In this document: positions 16,084 to 23,901 of the stretch, in pieces
How the letters are laid out: every line of letters begins with the position of its first letter
Position numbering within the stretch: the stretch's first letter is position 1
Assembly (NCBI RefSeq): GCF_013409935.1
Contig: NZ_JACCCO010000002.1
Location: 1,178,001-1,242,000, forward strand
Reading direction: 5' to 3'
DNA: 64,000 bases
Source: Streptosporangium sandarakinum
GTDB lineage: Bacteria; Actinomycetota; Actinomycetes; Streptosporangiales; Streptosporangiaceae
Position numbers and translations under genes: made by a program
Notes under the pieces: model-generated
The model's database searches: none
What the model saw: only the letters and a program-made list of their open reading frames with translations
Told to the model about the DNA's origin: nothing

Positions 16084-17265
16084 TCAGTAGGTCGGCAGGC
16101 TCGGGTCGATCGTCTTGACCCAGCTCAGCACACCGCCGCCCACGTGGACGGCGTCGGAGAAGCCGGCGTTCTTGACGATCGCCAGGCACTCGGCGGACCG
16201 GGCGCCGGACTTGCAGTGCAGGACGATCTTCTTGTCCTGCGGGAGCCGCTCCAGCGCGGAGCCGTTGAGGAACTCGCCCTTGGGGATGAGCACGGCGCCG
16301 GGGATGGAGACGATCTCGTACTCGTTCGGCTCGCGGACGTCGACGACGAAGACGTCCTCGCCGGCGTCCTGCATGGCCTTGAGGTCGGCCGCGCTGATCG
16401 TGGAGCCGGAGGCGGCCTCCTGGGCCTCGGCCGAGACCGCGCCGCAGAACGCCTCGTAGTCGTCGAGCAGCTCGGTGACCGTCGGGTTCTTGCCGCAGAG
16501 CACGCACTCGGGGTCCTTGCGGACCTTGACCGAGCGGTAGTTCATCTCCAGGGCGTCGTAGATCATCAGGCGGCCGACCAGCGGCTCGCCGATGCCGGCG
16601 ATGAGCTTGATGGCCTCGTTGACCTGGATGGAGCCGACCGAGGCGCACAGCACGCCGAGCACGCCGCCCTCGGCGCAGGAGGGCACCATGCCGGGGGGCG
16701 GGGGCTCGGGGTAGAGGCAGCGGTAGCAGGGGCCGTGCTCGGCCCAGAACACGCTGGCCTGGCCGTCGAAGCGGTAGATCGAGCCCCAGACGTACGGCTT
16801 GCCGAGCAGGACCGCGGCGTCGTTCACCATGTAGCGGGTGGCGAAGTTGTCGGTGCCGTCGACGATCAGGTCGTACCCGGAGAAGATCTCCATGACGTTG
16901 TCGGTGCTCAGCGCGACGTTGTGCACGACCACGTCGATCAGCGGGTTGATCTCCCGGACGCTGGCGGCGGCGCTCTCGGCCTTGAGGCGGCCGACGTCGG
17001 ACTGGCCGTGAATGACCTGGCGCTGCAGGTTGGACTCGTCGACGACGTCGAAGTCGATCACGCCCAGCGTGCCCACACCCGCGGCCGCGAGGTACAGCAG
17101 CGCGGGTGAGCCGAGGCCGCCCGCGCCCACACAGAGCACCTTGGCGTTCTTCAGGCGCTTCTGACCGGCCATCCCGACGTCGGGAATGATCAGATGGCGC
17201 GAGTAACGACGCACCTCGTCGACGGACAGCTCGGCTGCCGGCTCTACCAGCGGTGGCAACGACAC
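16084..17265 (-). CDS. moeZ: Adenylyltransferase/sulfurtransferase MoeZ (ThiF/MoeB-rhodanese fusion)
   Basis: Activates the C-terminal Gly-Gly of small sulfur carriers (MoaD-type, CysO-type) with ATP and then passes sulfur to them, for molybdopterin and cysteine biosynthesis. The nucleotide site is VGAGGLGSPA at residues 47-56 with FDVVDESNLQRQ at 72-83. Two Cys pairs, CYRC and CVLC, match the structural zinc site. The C-terminal rhodanese domain has the persulfide loop VLHCKSGARS near residue 349. At 393 residues it has the expected length of the fusion. It occupies the moeB1 (Rv3206c) slot of the conserved block and appears monocistronic. Confidence 0.95.
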   Translation of the reverse strand: MSLPPLVEPAAELSVDEVRRYSRHLIIPDVGMAGQKRLKNAKVLCVGAGGLGSPALLYLAAAGVGTLGVIDFDVVDESNLQRQVIHGQSDVGRLKAESAAASVREINPLIDVVVHNVALSTDNVMEIFSGYDLIVDGTDNFATRYMVNDAAVLLGKPYVWGSIYRFDGQASVFWAEHGPCYRCLYPEPPPPGMVPSCAEGGVLGVLCASVGSIQVNEAIKLIAGIGEPLVGRLMIYDALEMNYRSVKVRKDPECVLCGKNPTVTELLDDYEAFCGAVSAEAQEAASGSTISAADLKAMQDAGEDVFVVDVREPNEYEIVSIPGAVLIPKGEFLNGSALERLPQDKKIVLHCKSGARSAECLAIVKNAGFSDAVHVGGGVLSWVKTIDPSLPTY

Positions 17266-17355
17266 AGTTCTGCTCCCGTTTCAGGGGTCTTCAAGAGGCG
17301 GCCGGGCACAGGGCGAGCACGGCGCGCACCACTGACAACCCGGGGGACGCCCCGG

Positions 17356-18297
17356 TCATTCCCCGATCCGCGACCGGGCACTCCCGGCACTTCCGGCGCT
17401 CCGGGCGCTCCCGGTGCTCTCGGTGATGAGCTGTCTGGCCTCCCTGGCCACCCGCTCCGGGACCTCCATCTGGGCCACGTGCCCGGCGTCGGGCAGCAGC
17501 ACCAGCCGCACGCGCGGGAACGTCCGCCAGGCACGGGCCGCCATCCGGGGGTTGACCAGCCGGTCGTAGCGGCCGTGGACGACCAGCGTGGGCGCGGTCA
17601 CCCTGGCCGCCTGCCGCCACAGGTTGTCCTCGCCGCGCCGGAAGTACTCGGCGACGAGCCCGCGCGCCGAGCCGATCATCGACGCCCCGGCGTACGGCAG
17701 GCCGTCCCGGCGGCGCAGCTCCTCGGCGGCCTCGCGCAGCCGGTCGGGGTGGACGCGGCCGAGGTCGGCGTAGCACATGGCCATCGTGGCGTTGATCCTG
17801 CGCTCCGGCGGCAGCATGCTGAGCCGGTTCGCGGCCCAGTCGCCCAGCCTCGGCACCGTCGACAGGGCCACCCGCGCCGGGCCGTACCGGGGGGTCAGGT
17901 CGGGCAGCGCCGGGGAGACGAGCGTGAGTGAGCGGACCAGGTCCGGTCGGGTCGCGGCGATCCGCACCGAGACCGCGCCGCCCAGGGAGTTGCCGAACAG
18001 GTGGACGGGCCCGGCCGAGATCCGCTCGACCAGCGCGGCCACCGAGCGGGCGTGGGCGTCGACCGAGTAGTCGCCACCGGGCGGCTCCGGGGAGTGCCCG
18101 GCTCCCGGGAGATCGACGGCGTGCCCGGTGACCAGGTCCGACAGGTGGCCCATCAGGTCGGTCCAGTTCGTCGCGGAACCGGCCAGCCCGTGCACGTAGA
18201 CGGCGGTCTCCGCCGGTCCCGGCGGGGTGGCCCGCACGTGGAGGCGCTGCCCTCCGATGTCGACCATCTCGCCCGGCCAGACCGGAATCGGCTCCAT
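17356..18297 (-). CDS. Alpha/beta hydrolase (lipase/esterase-like)
   Basis: A 313-residue alpha/beta-hydrolase fold protein. Visible are the oxyanion motif VYVHGLAGSATNW (about 31-43), DLPGAGHSP, the nucleophile elbow FGNSLGG (Ser about 104), acid loop VVHGRYDRL and the catalytic His in DAGHVAQ (about 273). No signal peptide. The start ATG at 18297 (MEPIPVW) has the RBS GAGGGG just upstream; an in-frame extension to 18408 is low-quality. The gene occupies the LipV position of the mycobacterial block, which supports lipase or esterase activity, but the substrate is unknown. The C-terminus carries a degenerate Ser/Ala/Gly repeat (STGSARSAGSAGSARS). Confidence 0.85.
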   Translation of the reverse strand: MEPIPVWPGEMVDIGGQRLHVRATPPGPAETAVYVHGLAGSATNWTDLMGHLSDLVTGHAVDLPGAGHSPEPPGGDYSVDAHARSVAALVERISAGPVHLFGNSLGGAVSVRIAATRPDLVRSLTLVSPALPDLTPRYGPARVALSTVPRLGDWAANRLSMLPPERRINATMAMCYADLGRVHPDRLREAAEELRRRDGLPYAGASMIGSARGLVAEYFRRGEDNLWRQAARVTAPTLVVHGRYDRLVNPRMAARAWRTFPRVRLVLLPDAGHVAQMEVPERVAREARQLITESTGSARSAGSAGSARSRIGE

Positions 18298-18598
18298 GAC
18301 CCCTCGTCCTCTCGTGTCGCACCCGTGACGGCCTCTGGCTCGACGATAGCCGGTCACCTCCCCACCTCGGTACAAAAGCGACATTAAAGACATTTCACAG
18401 CAAAACAATTAATAAGAGTCTAACCGCGTCGATAAATAGATAAGGCAGAAGTAAAAGCGGCCAATCTCTGTTTGTTGCCCAAGGCGGACGGAAATCAAGT
18501 CTGCGAGAGATCGGCCCTTAAGGGCCATCTCGGACATTTTCCGAGGAATCGCGGAAATGTCAGAGCGGGGCAACCGATCCTTTCAAGGGGGAAACGCA
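18298..18598. promoter_or_regulatory. AT-richer divergent promoter region and structured leader of the first Cys-rich gene
   Basis: About 300 bases between the leftward hydrolase and the rightward Cys-rich gene. The part 18370-18460 is markedly AT-rich for this genome and is the likely promoter. Near the gene the leader has a perfect palindrome GGCCCTTAAGGGCC at 18513-18526, flanked by GAGAT/ATCTC, and a second stem of GACATTT(T)CCG (18533-18543) with CGGAAATGTC (18552-18561, one bulge). The RBS AAGGGGG follows at about 18585, and the start is at 18599. Two stacked hairpins directly before the RBS suggest a regulatory leader RNA; the ligand or factor is unknown. Confidence 0.45.
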
Positions 18599-18961
18599 AT
18601 GCCCAAGTTCAAGAGCGTCTTCGCCGGGCTCGCGGTCAGCACGGCGCTGGCCGGCGGCATCGTCAGCCTGGGCGCGGCCACCACCGCGACCGCGGCCAAC
18701 GCCGCCGTGGCCCAGACCACCGTCGCCGGCTTCCAGACCTGTGGCGGCGGCGGCTGCGGCTGGCGCCGCTGCGGTTGTGGCGGCGGCTGTGGTCGCCGTT
18801 GCAGCCACCACCGCTTCCGGCTGAGGGTCATCACCGTCAACAACAACCACAACAACGTCCGGGGCGACAACCTGCAGGCTCAGCGTCAGCGCCAGTTCCA
18901 GGAGGACCGGGACTTCGAGTTCAACCGGTTCGACCCGTTCGTGGAGGGCGACCGCGACTGA
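18599..18961 (+). CDS. Secreted small Cys/Gly-rich protein, paralogue 1 (120 aa)
   Basis: Family not recognised. The ATG at 18599 follows a strong RBS. The N-terminus is a signal peptide (GLAVSTALAGGIVSLGAATT) with probable cleavage after ATAANA or nearby. The mature part begins TTVAGFQT, then a cluster of six Cys among Gly (CGGGGC, then GWRRCGCGGGCGRRC). A conserved basic block follows, FRLRVITVNNNHNNVRGDN, and an acidic C-terminus, FNRFDPFVEGDRD. Even Cys number and secretion suggest disulphides or metal binding. The adjacent gene at 19339 is clearly homologous, so the pair arose by duplication. Possible roles are envelope structural peptide or bacteriocin-like peptide; none is proven. Confidence 0.75.
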   Translation: MPKFKSVFAGLAVSTALAGGIVSLGAATTATAANAAVAQTTVAGFQTCGGGGCGWRRCGCGGGCGRRCSHHRFRLRVITVNNNHNNVRGDNLQAQRQRQFQEDRDFEFNRFDPFVEGDRD

Positions 18962-19338
18962 CCGGTCGCCCGGCCGGGACGCGGCACGCGGCCCTAGCAG
19001 GTGACCGCGCGCGATCCGGCTCGTGACCGTGACGAGTTCCAACCCGCCCGGGGGGTGAGGCCCGGGCCCGCACGGGGCGCCGTTCTCCGCGAAAGACGGT
19101 GACCGCCCGGCGGGCCCGGGTGCCCGGGGAGACGAATACGACCCCGCACGGCACCCGCCGGCCGGCACGGGGAATTCCCGTACGGCATTGCCCGAATGGG
19201 GCCGGGCGGCCGGCGCCGCCGGAAATCCCATTCCACGGCCGCCGCCCGCAACGGCGCGCCATCCGGCGGACGGCACGTGATTTTTCGAGAAGCGCAGAGA
19301 AACGAGCGGGGAACCGCTCACACAAAGGGGAAATACAA
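18962..19338. other. Intergenic region between the two Cys-rich paralogues
   Basis: 377 bases without a supported gene. Most of it is GC-rich and featureless. The end holds an AT-rich patch (TGATTTTTCG at about 19278) that may contain the promoter of the second gene. A small hairpin, GAGCGG-GGAA-CCGCTC at 19304-19319 with a GNRA-type loop, precedes an RBS (AAAGGGGAA) before ATG 19339. So the second copy probably has its own promoter and leader hairpin. Confidence 0.4.
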
Positions 19339-19725
19339 ATGTTCAAGACTGTTCTCGCGGGTCTCGCGGTCAGCACCGCGCTGACCGGCGGCATCATCAG
19401 CCTGGGCGCGGCCACCACGGCCGCCGGCGCCACCGTGGCTCCGACCACCATCACCGGCTTCCAGACCGGCTGCGGCTGCGGTGGCTGCGGCGGCGGCTGC
19501 GGCCGCCGCAACTTCAGCCACCGGCGCTTCAGGCTGAGGGTCATCACCGCCAACAACAACCGCAACGACGTGCGCGGCGACAACGCCCAGGCCCAGCGTG
19601 AGCGCCAGGCCCAGACCCGCCGTGACTTCGAGTTCGAGCGCTTCAACCCGGTGATCGGCGAGCCGGAGCGCCGCCGGGGCGAGGGTGGCGGCGGCGGCGA
19701 CGCGGCCGCCGCGCCGACCAGCTGA
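19339..19725 (+). CDS. Secreted small Cys/Gly-rich protein, paralogue 2 (128 aa)
   Basis: Homologue of the gene at 18599. The signal peptide GLAVSTALTGGIISLGAATT is nearly identical. The mature N-terminus is TTITGFQT, then a Gly-rich cluster with four Cys (GCGCGGCGGGCGRR), the conserved block FRLRVITANNNRNDVRGDN, and a Gln/Arg-rich helix. The C-terminal tail differs from copy 1 (GEGGGGGDAAAAPTS). The ATG at 19339 has an RBS eight bases upstream. The signal peptide and the VIT-NNN-VRGDN block are conserved better than the Cys cluster, which suggests the latter block carries the shared function and the Cys part has diverged. Confidence 0.75.
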   Translation: MFKTVLAGLAVSTALTGGIISLGAATTAAGATVAPTTITGFQTGCGCGGCGGGCGRRNFSHRRFRLRVITANNNRNDVRGDNAQAQRERQAQTRRDFEFERFNPVIGEPERRRGEGGGGGDAAAAPTS

Positions 19726-19767
19726 CGCTCCACCGATCGCGGGCGGATCTCACTCCGCGCGCATCAC

Positions 19768-19808
19768 GACGGGGGCCTCACCGGCGTCGAGCCGGCGGGG
19801 CCCCCGTC
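19768..19808. terminator. Perfect hairpin at convergent junction (Cys-rich gene / ku)
   Basis: Arms GACGGGGGCC (19768-19777) and GGCCCCCGTC (19799-19808) pair perfectly and enclose a further CCGGC/GCCGG stem. No T-tract follows on either strand. Location between two gene ends suggests a bidirectional terminator. Confidence 0.55.
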
Positions 19809-19900
19809 CCCGCGTTTCCGGGAACGGAACGACCGCCGCCGTACGGTGGCCTCCGCCGTACCGGGGACGGCCCCGCCCCGGACGGCGGCGTCACGACGCG

Positions 19901-20836
19901 TCAGGCGGGGCGGCGCGCCTTCCCCTTGCGCGGCGCCTTCTCCGCCCCCTGCTCCCCGGTCTTCTCTCCCTGCTCCCCCTGTTCCCCGGTCCGTCCCCGG
20001 GCCCCGCCCTCTCCGGCGGCGCGGGCGGACCCGCGCGCGGCGGCCGGCGCCCCGCCGGACGGCTGCCGGCGCTTGGCCGCCTCGACGCTGGCGCGGAGCG
20101 CGGCCATCAGGTCGGGTGCGGGACCGGGTTCGGGCACCGTGGCCGGCACGACGACCTCGCGTCCCGCGACCTTGGCCTCGATGACCTCCTGGAGCGCCTC
20201 CCGGTAGGCGTCCTTGTACAGCGCGGGGTCGAAGTCGGCGACCATGCTGTCGATCAGCGACTCGGCCATCCTCAGCTCCTGGGGCCGGACCTCGACCTCC
20301 TCCTCCAGGAACCCGAAGTCGGCCTGACGCACCTCGTCGGGCCAGAGCATCGTCTCCAGCACGAACACCCCCTCCCTGACCCGGAGCACCGCCAGCGACT
20401 CGCGCTGCCGCAGCGCGACCTTGACGATCGCCACCCGCCCGGAGCGTTCGAGCGCGTCGCGCAGCAGCACGTAGGGACGCACGCCCTCGGAGTCGGGCTC
20501 CAGGTAGTAGGACTTGTTCAGCAGGATGGGGTCGATCTGGGCGGCCGGGGAGAACTGGAGCACCTCGATCCGCCGCGAGGTCGAGAGCGGCAGGTCCTCG
20601 AAGTCCTCGCTCTCCAGGACGACCATCTCGCCGGTCGGCAGCTCGTAGCCCTTGGCGACGTCGGCGTAGGGCACCTCCTCCTCGCAGACCTCGCAGATCC
20701 TCCGGAACCTGACCCGGCCCGCGTCCTCCTTGTGCACGAGGTTGAAGGTGACGTTGCGCTGCTCGGTCGCGGTGTGCACCCCGACCGGGATCGTGACCAG
20801 CCCGAACGCGATCGCGCCTTTCCAGATGCTCCGCAT
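19901..20836 (-). CDS. ku: Bacterial Ku, non-homologous end-joining DNA-end-binding protein
   Basis: Homodimeric ring that binds DNA double-strand ends and recruits LigD. The N-terminus MRSIWKGAIAFGLVTIPV is the family signature. It continues with FNLVHKEDAGRVRFRR, the Cys pair ICEVCEEEVPY (a zinc-like CxxC found in many actinobacterial Ku), KSYYLEPD, and the helix ELRMAESLIDSMVADFDPALYKDAYREAL. The last 70 residues are a basic, Gly/Glu/Lys tail (GEQGEQGEKTGEQG) as in lysine-tailed Ku proteins that contact DNA. The start ATG 20836 is preceded by GGGAGA. No ligD is nearby, so it acts in trans. It lies near AdnAB in this window, giving two end-processing systems. Confidence 0.95.
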   Translation of the reverse strand: MRSIWKGAIAFGLVTIPVGVHTATEQRNVTFNLVHKEDAGRVRFRRICEVCEEEVPYADVAKGYELPTGEMVVLESEDFEDLPLSTSRRIEVLQFSPAAQIDPILLNKSYYLEPDSEGVRPYVLLRDALERSGRVAIVKVALRQRESLAVLRVREGVFVLETMLWPDEVRQADFGFLEEEVEVRPQELRMAESLIDSMVADFDPALYKDAYREALQEVIEAKVAGREVVVPATVPEPGPAPDLMAALRASVEAAKRRQPSGGAPAAARGSARAAGEGGARGRTGEQGEQGEKTGEQGAEKAPRKGKARRPA

Positions 20837-21042
20837 GGTCTCTCCCTGTCTCGGGACCGCCCCGCCGATCTTCGCACGTACGTTCGGAATGTGAACAAGG
20901 TGGATGTAAACACTCACCAACAGGGCAGTTACCCGCCATGGGGGTTCCGATGCCCCGCCTTTCACGGCGGGCGGGACCCGAAGTCGTACGCTGGGCGATG
21001 TCCGATGTTCGCCCGGTCACACGGAAGAACGGAAGAGAGCGG

Positions 21043-21363
21043 ATGGCTGAGATGAACGTGCAGGGTCATGGTCCGGCGGACCTGGACGACGAGACGCTCA
21101 CGGACCTTCCCGAGGAGGAGGAGATCGGGATCGAGACGACCGACGCCGACGCCGCCGAGCAGGCCCGTCCGGAGCGTGACGACACCCCCGGCCGGGTCTC
21201 CGGGGCCTCGCCCGAGACCCCCGAGGCCGACGCCGTCGAGCAGACCCGTCCGGTGCTGGAGGACGGCCCCGACTGGCCGGATCACATCCCGTTCGACGCC
21301 GACCCCGCCGACGCCACCGAGCAGACGCGCGTCGTGGAGCTCGACGAGGACGACTATCGCTGA
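21043..21363 (+). CDS. Small highly acidic repeat protein (106 aa), unknown function
   Basis: Starts at ATG 21043 (MAEMNVQGHG) after GAGAGCGG; an extension to 20938 is poor. The sequence is strongly acidic (DETLTDLPEEEEIGIE) and contains three loose repeats around EQARP, EQTRP and EQTRV, about 30 residues apart, each followed by an acidic stretch. It ends ELDEDDYR. No signal or membrane segment; likely disordered. It lies 59 bases upstream of the TetR gene and could share its transcript. Family not recognised. Confidence 0.6.
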   Translation: MAEMNVQGHGPADLDDETLTDLPEEEEIGIETTDADAAEQARPERDDTPGRVSGASPETPEADAVEQTRPVLEDGPDWPDHIPFDADPADATEQTRVVELDEDDYR

Positions 21364-21422
21364 CCTGGTTACCCACGCGTAGGATGTCGCAGGACAGCAG
21401 GAGCACCCGCAAGGAGAACGCC

Positions 21423-22052
21423 GTGACCGCTACCCCGGATGCCAAGCCCCGGGGCACCCGGCTGCCCCGGATGGCCCGCCGTCGCCAGTTGCTCAGCGCC
21501 GCCCAGGAAGTCTTCGTGGAGAACGGCTACCACGCGGCGGCGATGGACGAGATCGCCGAACGGGCCGGCGTCAGCAAGCCGGTTCTCTACCAGCACTTCC
21601 CCGGCAAGCAGGAGCTCTATCTCGCCCTGCTGGACGTGCACGTGGACGACATGATCGCCCGCTGCCGCGACGCCCTGGCCTCCACCACCGACAACAAGCA
21701 GCGCGTCCAGGCGGCGATCGGGGCGTTCTTCGACTTCGTCTCCACCCAGGGCGAGGCGTTCCGGCTGGTCTTCGAATCCGACCTGCGCAACGTCGCCCCG
21801 GTCCGCCAGCGCATCGAGCGCAACCTCCGCGAGAGCGCCGAGATGATCAGCCAGGTCATCCAGGAGGACACCGGCTGCTCCAGCGACGAGGCCCGGCTGC
21901 TCGGCGTCGGCCTGGTCGGCATGGCCGAGGTCAGCGCCCGCTACTGGATCAGCAGCGGCGGCTCCATTCCCAAGGACGCCGCCACCCAGCTCATCGCCCG
22001 CCTGTCGTGGCGCGGCATATCCGGCTTCCCCCGCACCACCGCCGAGCACTGA
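21423..22052 (+). CDS. TetR family transcriptional regulator
   Basis: A one-domain DNA-binding repressor of 209 residues. The N-terminal helix-turn-helix is at about 38-66: MDEIAERAGVSKPVLYQHFP then GKQELY. The C-terminal part is all helical with no recognisable ligand motif. The start GTG at 21423 was chosen because AAGGAG lies seven bases upstream; a longer reading from 21384 is possible. Its place next to a DUF3107 gene copies Rv3208-Rv3208A. Target genes are not evident; autoregulation or control of the acidic-protein transcript is possible. Confidence 0.9.
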   Translation: MTATPDAKPRGTRLPRMARRRQLLSAAQEVFVENGYHAAAMDEIAERAGVSKPVLYQHFPGKQELYLALLDVHVDDMIARCRDALASTTDNKQRVQAAIGAFFDFVSTQGEAFRLVFESDLRNVAPVRQRIERNLRESAEMISQVIQEDTGCSSDEARLLGVGLVGMAEVSARYWISSGGSIPKDAATQLIARLSWRGISGFPRTTAEH

Positions 22053-22175
22053 CGGAGCGGCACGGCCGAGCGCCGGCGAGGCGGACGCGCCTGTTCGCTT
22101 GACGCGATCAACCGGCGCGTCGCGTCCCCGATGGGGCGACCATGGGACGAGCAACCCTCGTCGAAAGGGAGCAGG

Positions 22176-22406
22176 ATGGAAATCAAGATCGGCGTGCGCT
22201 CCGTGCACCGCGAGCTCATAGTCGAAACCGACCTGACGGCCGAGCAGATCGAGGAGGAGCTGCACAGGGCCCTCGCTCCCGAGCGCGGCGTCTTCGGCAT
22301 CACCGACACCGGCGGCCGCAAGGTGCTGGTCCCCATCTCCTCGCTCGGCTTCATCGAGATCGGTGAGGAGGAGAGCCGGCCGGTCGGTTTCGGCGGCACC
22401 CTCTGA
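22176..22406 (+). CDS. DUF3107 family protein
   Basis: A small conserved actinobacterial protein of 76 residues (MEIKIGVRSV, then ELIVETDLTAEQIEEELHRAL and VLVPISSLGFIEIG). RBS AAGGGAGCAGG is immediately upstream of ATG 22176. This matches the mycobacterial TB9.4 (Rv3208A) family by sequence pattern and by position after a TetR gene. Function is unknown; no catalytic residue is evident, and it looks like a small alpha-beta fold. Confidence 0.9.
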   Translation: MEIKIGVRSVHRELIVETDLTAEQIEEELHRALAPERGVFGITDTGGRKVLVPISSLGFIEIGEEESRPVGFGGTL

Positions 22407-22970
22407 CGGACGCCACCCCGGCCGTGCTCCTGACGCCTCGGCGGTCCCCGGGAAACGACCTCTCACCGGGGAAGAGCCCGCCCTGAGACGGCCACGCGGC
22501 CCGCGTCCGGCCCGCACGGGCCGAGCCGGCGCGGGTCGTCGGCGCGTCCGCGGGCGGGTCGTCCCGGCCGTCCCGGCCGTCTCCACGCGATGGGCGGCCG
22601 GCCTCCCGGTCAGTCTCCCGGGCAGTGCCCCGGCCGGTCCCCCCGCCCCGCGAGGCGGCAGCCCGGCGGGCGCCTGCCCCGGTGGACCGGGTGGCGTCCC
22701 AGGCTGACGGCGGGGCAGTCCGCGTCTCCCCGGCGCAGCACGGCGCGGAGCGCCCAGCGGTTCGGTCCACATCTGGTCGAAGGAGTGCCGTAGCGGCGCG
22801 GGACCCTCATGTCTCGCACCGTACAACCGTCCGGCGGCTTCACGCTCCCCGATCAGCCGACGGATCCCGGACGGTTCCGTGCTCCCGGCCGCTCCCGGAC
22901 GCTCCCGGGAGCGATCCGCGCCGCGGCCCGGACGGGCTCCGGGGAGCGGTCCCGTGGCCCGGACGGCCTC
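22407..22970. other. 564-base intergenic region without supported gene
   Basis: Between convergent genes DUF3107 and the ferritin-like protein. It is extremely GC-rich, and open frames in several registers give Arg/Pro/Gly-rich translations without domain features. I see no clear hairpin with T-tract, no tRNA and no repeat family. It is the longest empty stretch in the window and might hold a decayed gene or an RNA that cannot be recognised by eye. Confidence 0.4.
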
Positions 22971-23621
22971 TCAGGGCCCCGGGGTCAGCCCCAGGGCGGA
23001 CATCCGCTCGCCGTGGGCCTCCGTCAGCCGGCCGAACATCCGGGTGATGTCCTCCCCCGCCGCCTCCACCAGCAGCGCCGCCAGCTCCGGCCGGGCCTCG
23101 ACCACCCGCCGGCCCTGGCTGAGCGACTCCCCGACGAGCCGCCGGGCCCACAGCGCCAGCCGCCCGCACACCACGTGGTCGTTCTCGATGGCCGCGCGCA
23201 CCCGCTCCACCGCGAACTGCGAGCGCCCCCCGTCGACGAGCACCTCGTCGACCAGCCTGCGGGTGTCCTCGTCGACCCGGGTGGCCGCCTCGCGGTAGAA
23301 GTCGAGCGCGATCCCCGTACCCACGTACGCCTTGACCAGGGCCTCCAGCCAGTCGTGCGGCGCGGTCCTGGCGTGCCAGTCGTCCAGCGGCCCGACGAAC
23401 GGCGCCATCGCCTCCTCCGGGTCCGTCCCCAGAGCCGTGAGCCGGTCGCTCAGCAGCCGGAAGTGGGCGTACTCGGTCACGGCCAGGTCGCCGAGCGCGG
23501 CCCGGTCGGTCAGCGTGGGGGCGAGCCGGGCGGCGTCCTCGGCGAGCCTGAGGAAGGCGGTGAGCTCGGCGTAGGCGAGGACGCCGAGCAGGTCGGCGAC
23601 GCCGGGAGGGGAATCACTCAT
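22971..23621 (-). CDS. Ferritin-like fold protein
   Basis: A 216-residue, mostly helical protein of the ferritin-like superfamily found beside the RhlE-type helicase in actinobacteria (Rv3210c position). Helices carry EYAHFRLLSDRL, a Glu and His spacing typical of a carboxylate-bridged di-iron site, then VGTGIALDFYREAA and the helix RSQFAVERVRAAIENDHVV. No signal. The start ATG 23621 overlaps in CATG with a possible ATG of the rightward frame; a longer 5' reading is unlikely. Metal binding and substrate are inferred from the fold only. Confidence 0.8.
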   Translation of the reverse strand: MSDSPPGVADLLGVLAYAELTAFLRLAEDAARLAPTLTDRAALGDLAVTEYAHFRLLSDRLTALGTDPEEAMAPFVGPLDDWHARTAPHDWLEALVKAYVGTGIALDFYREAATRVDEDTRRLVDEVLVDGGRSQFAVERVRAAIENDHVVCGRLALWARRLVGESLSQGRRVVEARPELAALLVEAAGEDITRMFGRLTEAHGERMSALGLTPGP

Positions 23622-23901
23622 GCAGGGAAGCCTACGAGCTGCCGGACCCCGCCATTCCGTAGGAATACCAAGAAATCGGTTCCGCGTTGTGGTATCGAGT
23701 ACACTGCTCTGTGAAAGTGCGACCGCACCCGTGTTAACCCAGGAGATTTCACCTCCTGGACGCCCCCGAAGTCGGCATGACGCCGCAGCGGTCGCTGATG
23801 ACATCAGAGGGCCGGCCCTTCCGCGAGGACCCGGGCACGGGGAAACTTTCAGCCCGTGGTCCCGGCAGGACTGCCTTCAACGGAGACTTAGGCAGGCCAA
23901 G
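23622..23901 (+). promoter_or_regulatory. Long 5' leader of the RNA helicase gene, with hairpin
   Basis: The frame upstream of the helicase stays open but does not look like protein-coding sequence. It contains an AT-richer patch with TTGTGG (23694) and ACTGCTCTGTGA, a possible promoter, and a perfect hairpin CCAGGAG-ATTTCAC-CTCCTGG at about 23739-23759. An alternate small frame from ATG 23777 to a TGA at 23903-23905 (43 codons) ends exactly on the CTG that may start the helicase. The leader could control the helicase in response to cold or translation state (inference). Confidence 0.4.

Noticed and set aside
18925-18960. tRNA or rRNA gene near the Cys-rich pair
   Set aside because: No cloverleaf, CCA end or conserved T-loop was found here or elsewhere in the window.
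22809-23714. Rightward frame of 301 codons opposite the ferritin-like gene
   Set aside because: Composition is Arg/Pro/Gly-rich, and it lies antisense to a well-formed helical protein.
23620-23901. N-terminal extension of the RNA helicase from ATG 23620
   Set aside because: It overlaps the divergent start codon, has a hairpin, and is not protein-like; kept only as alternative start.
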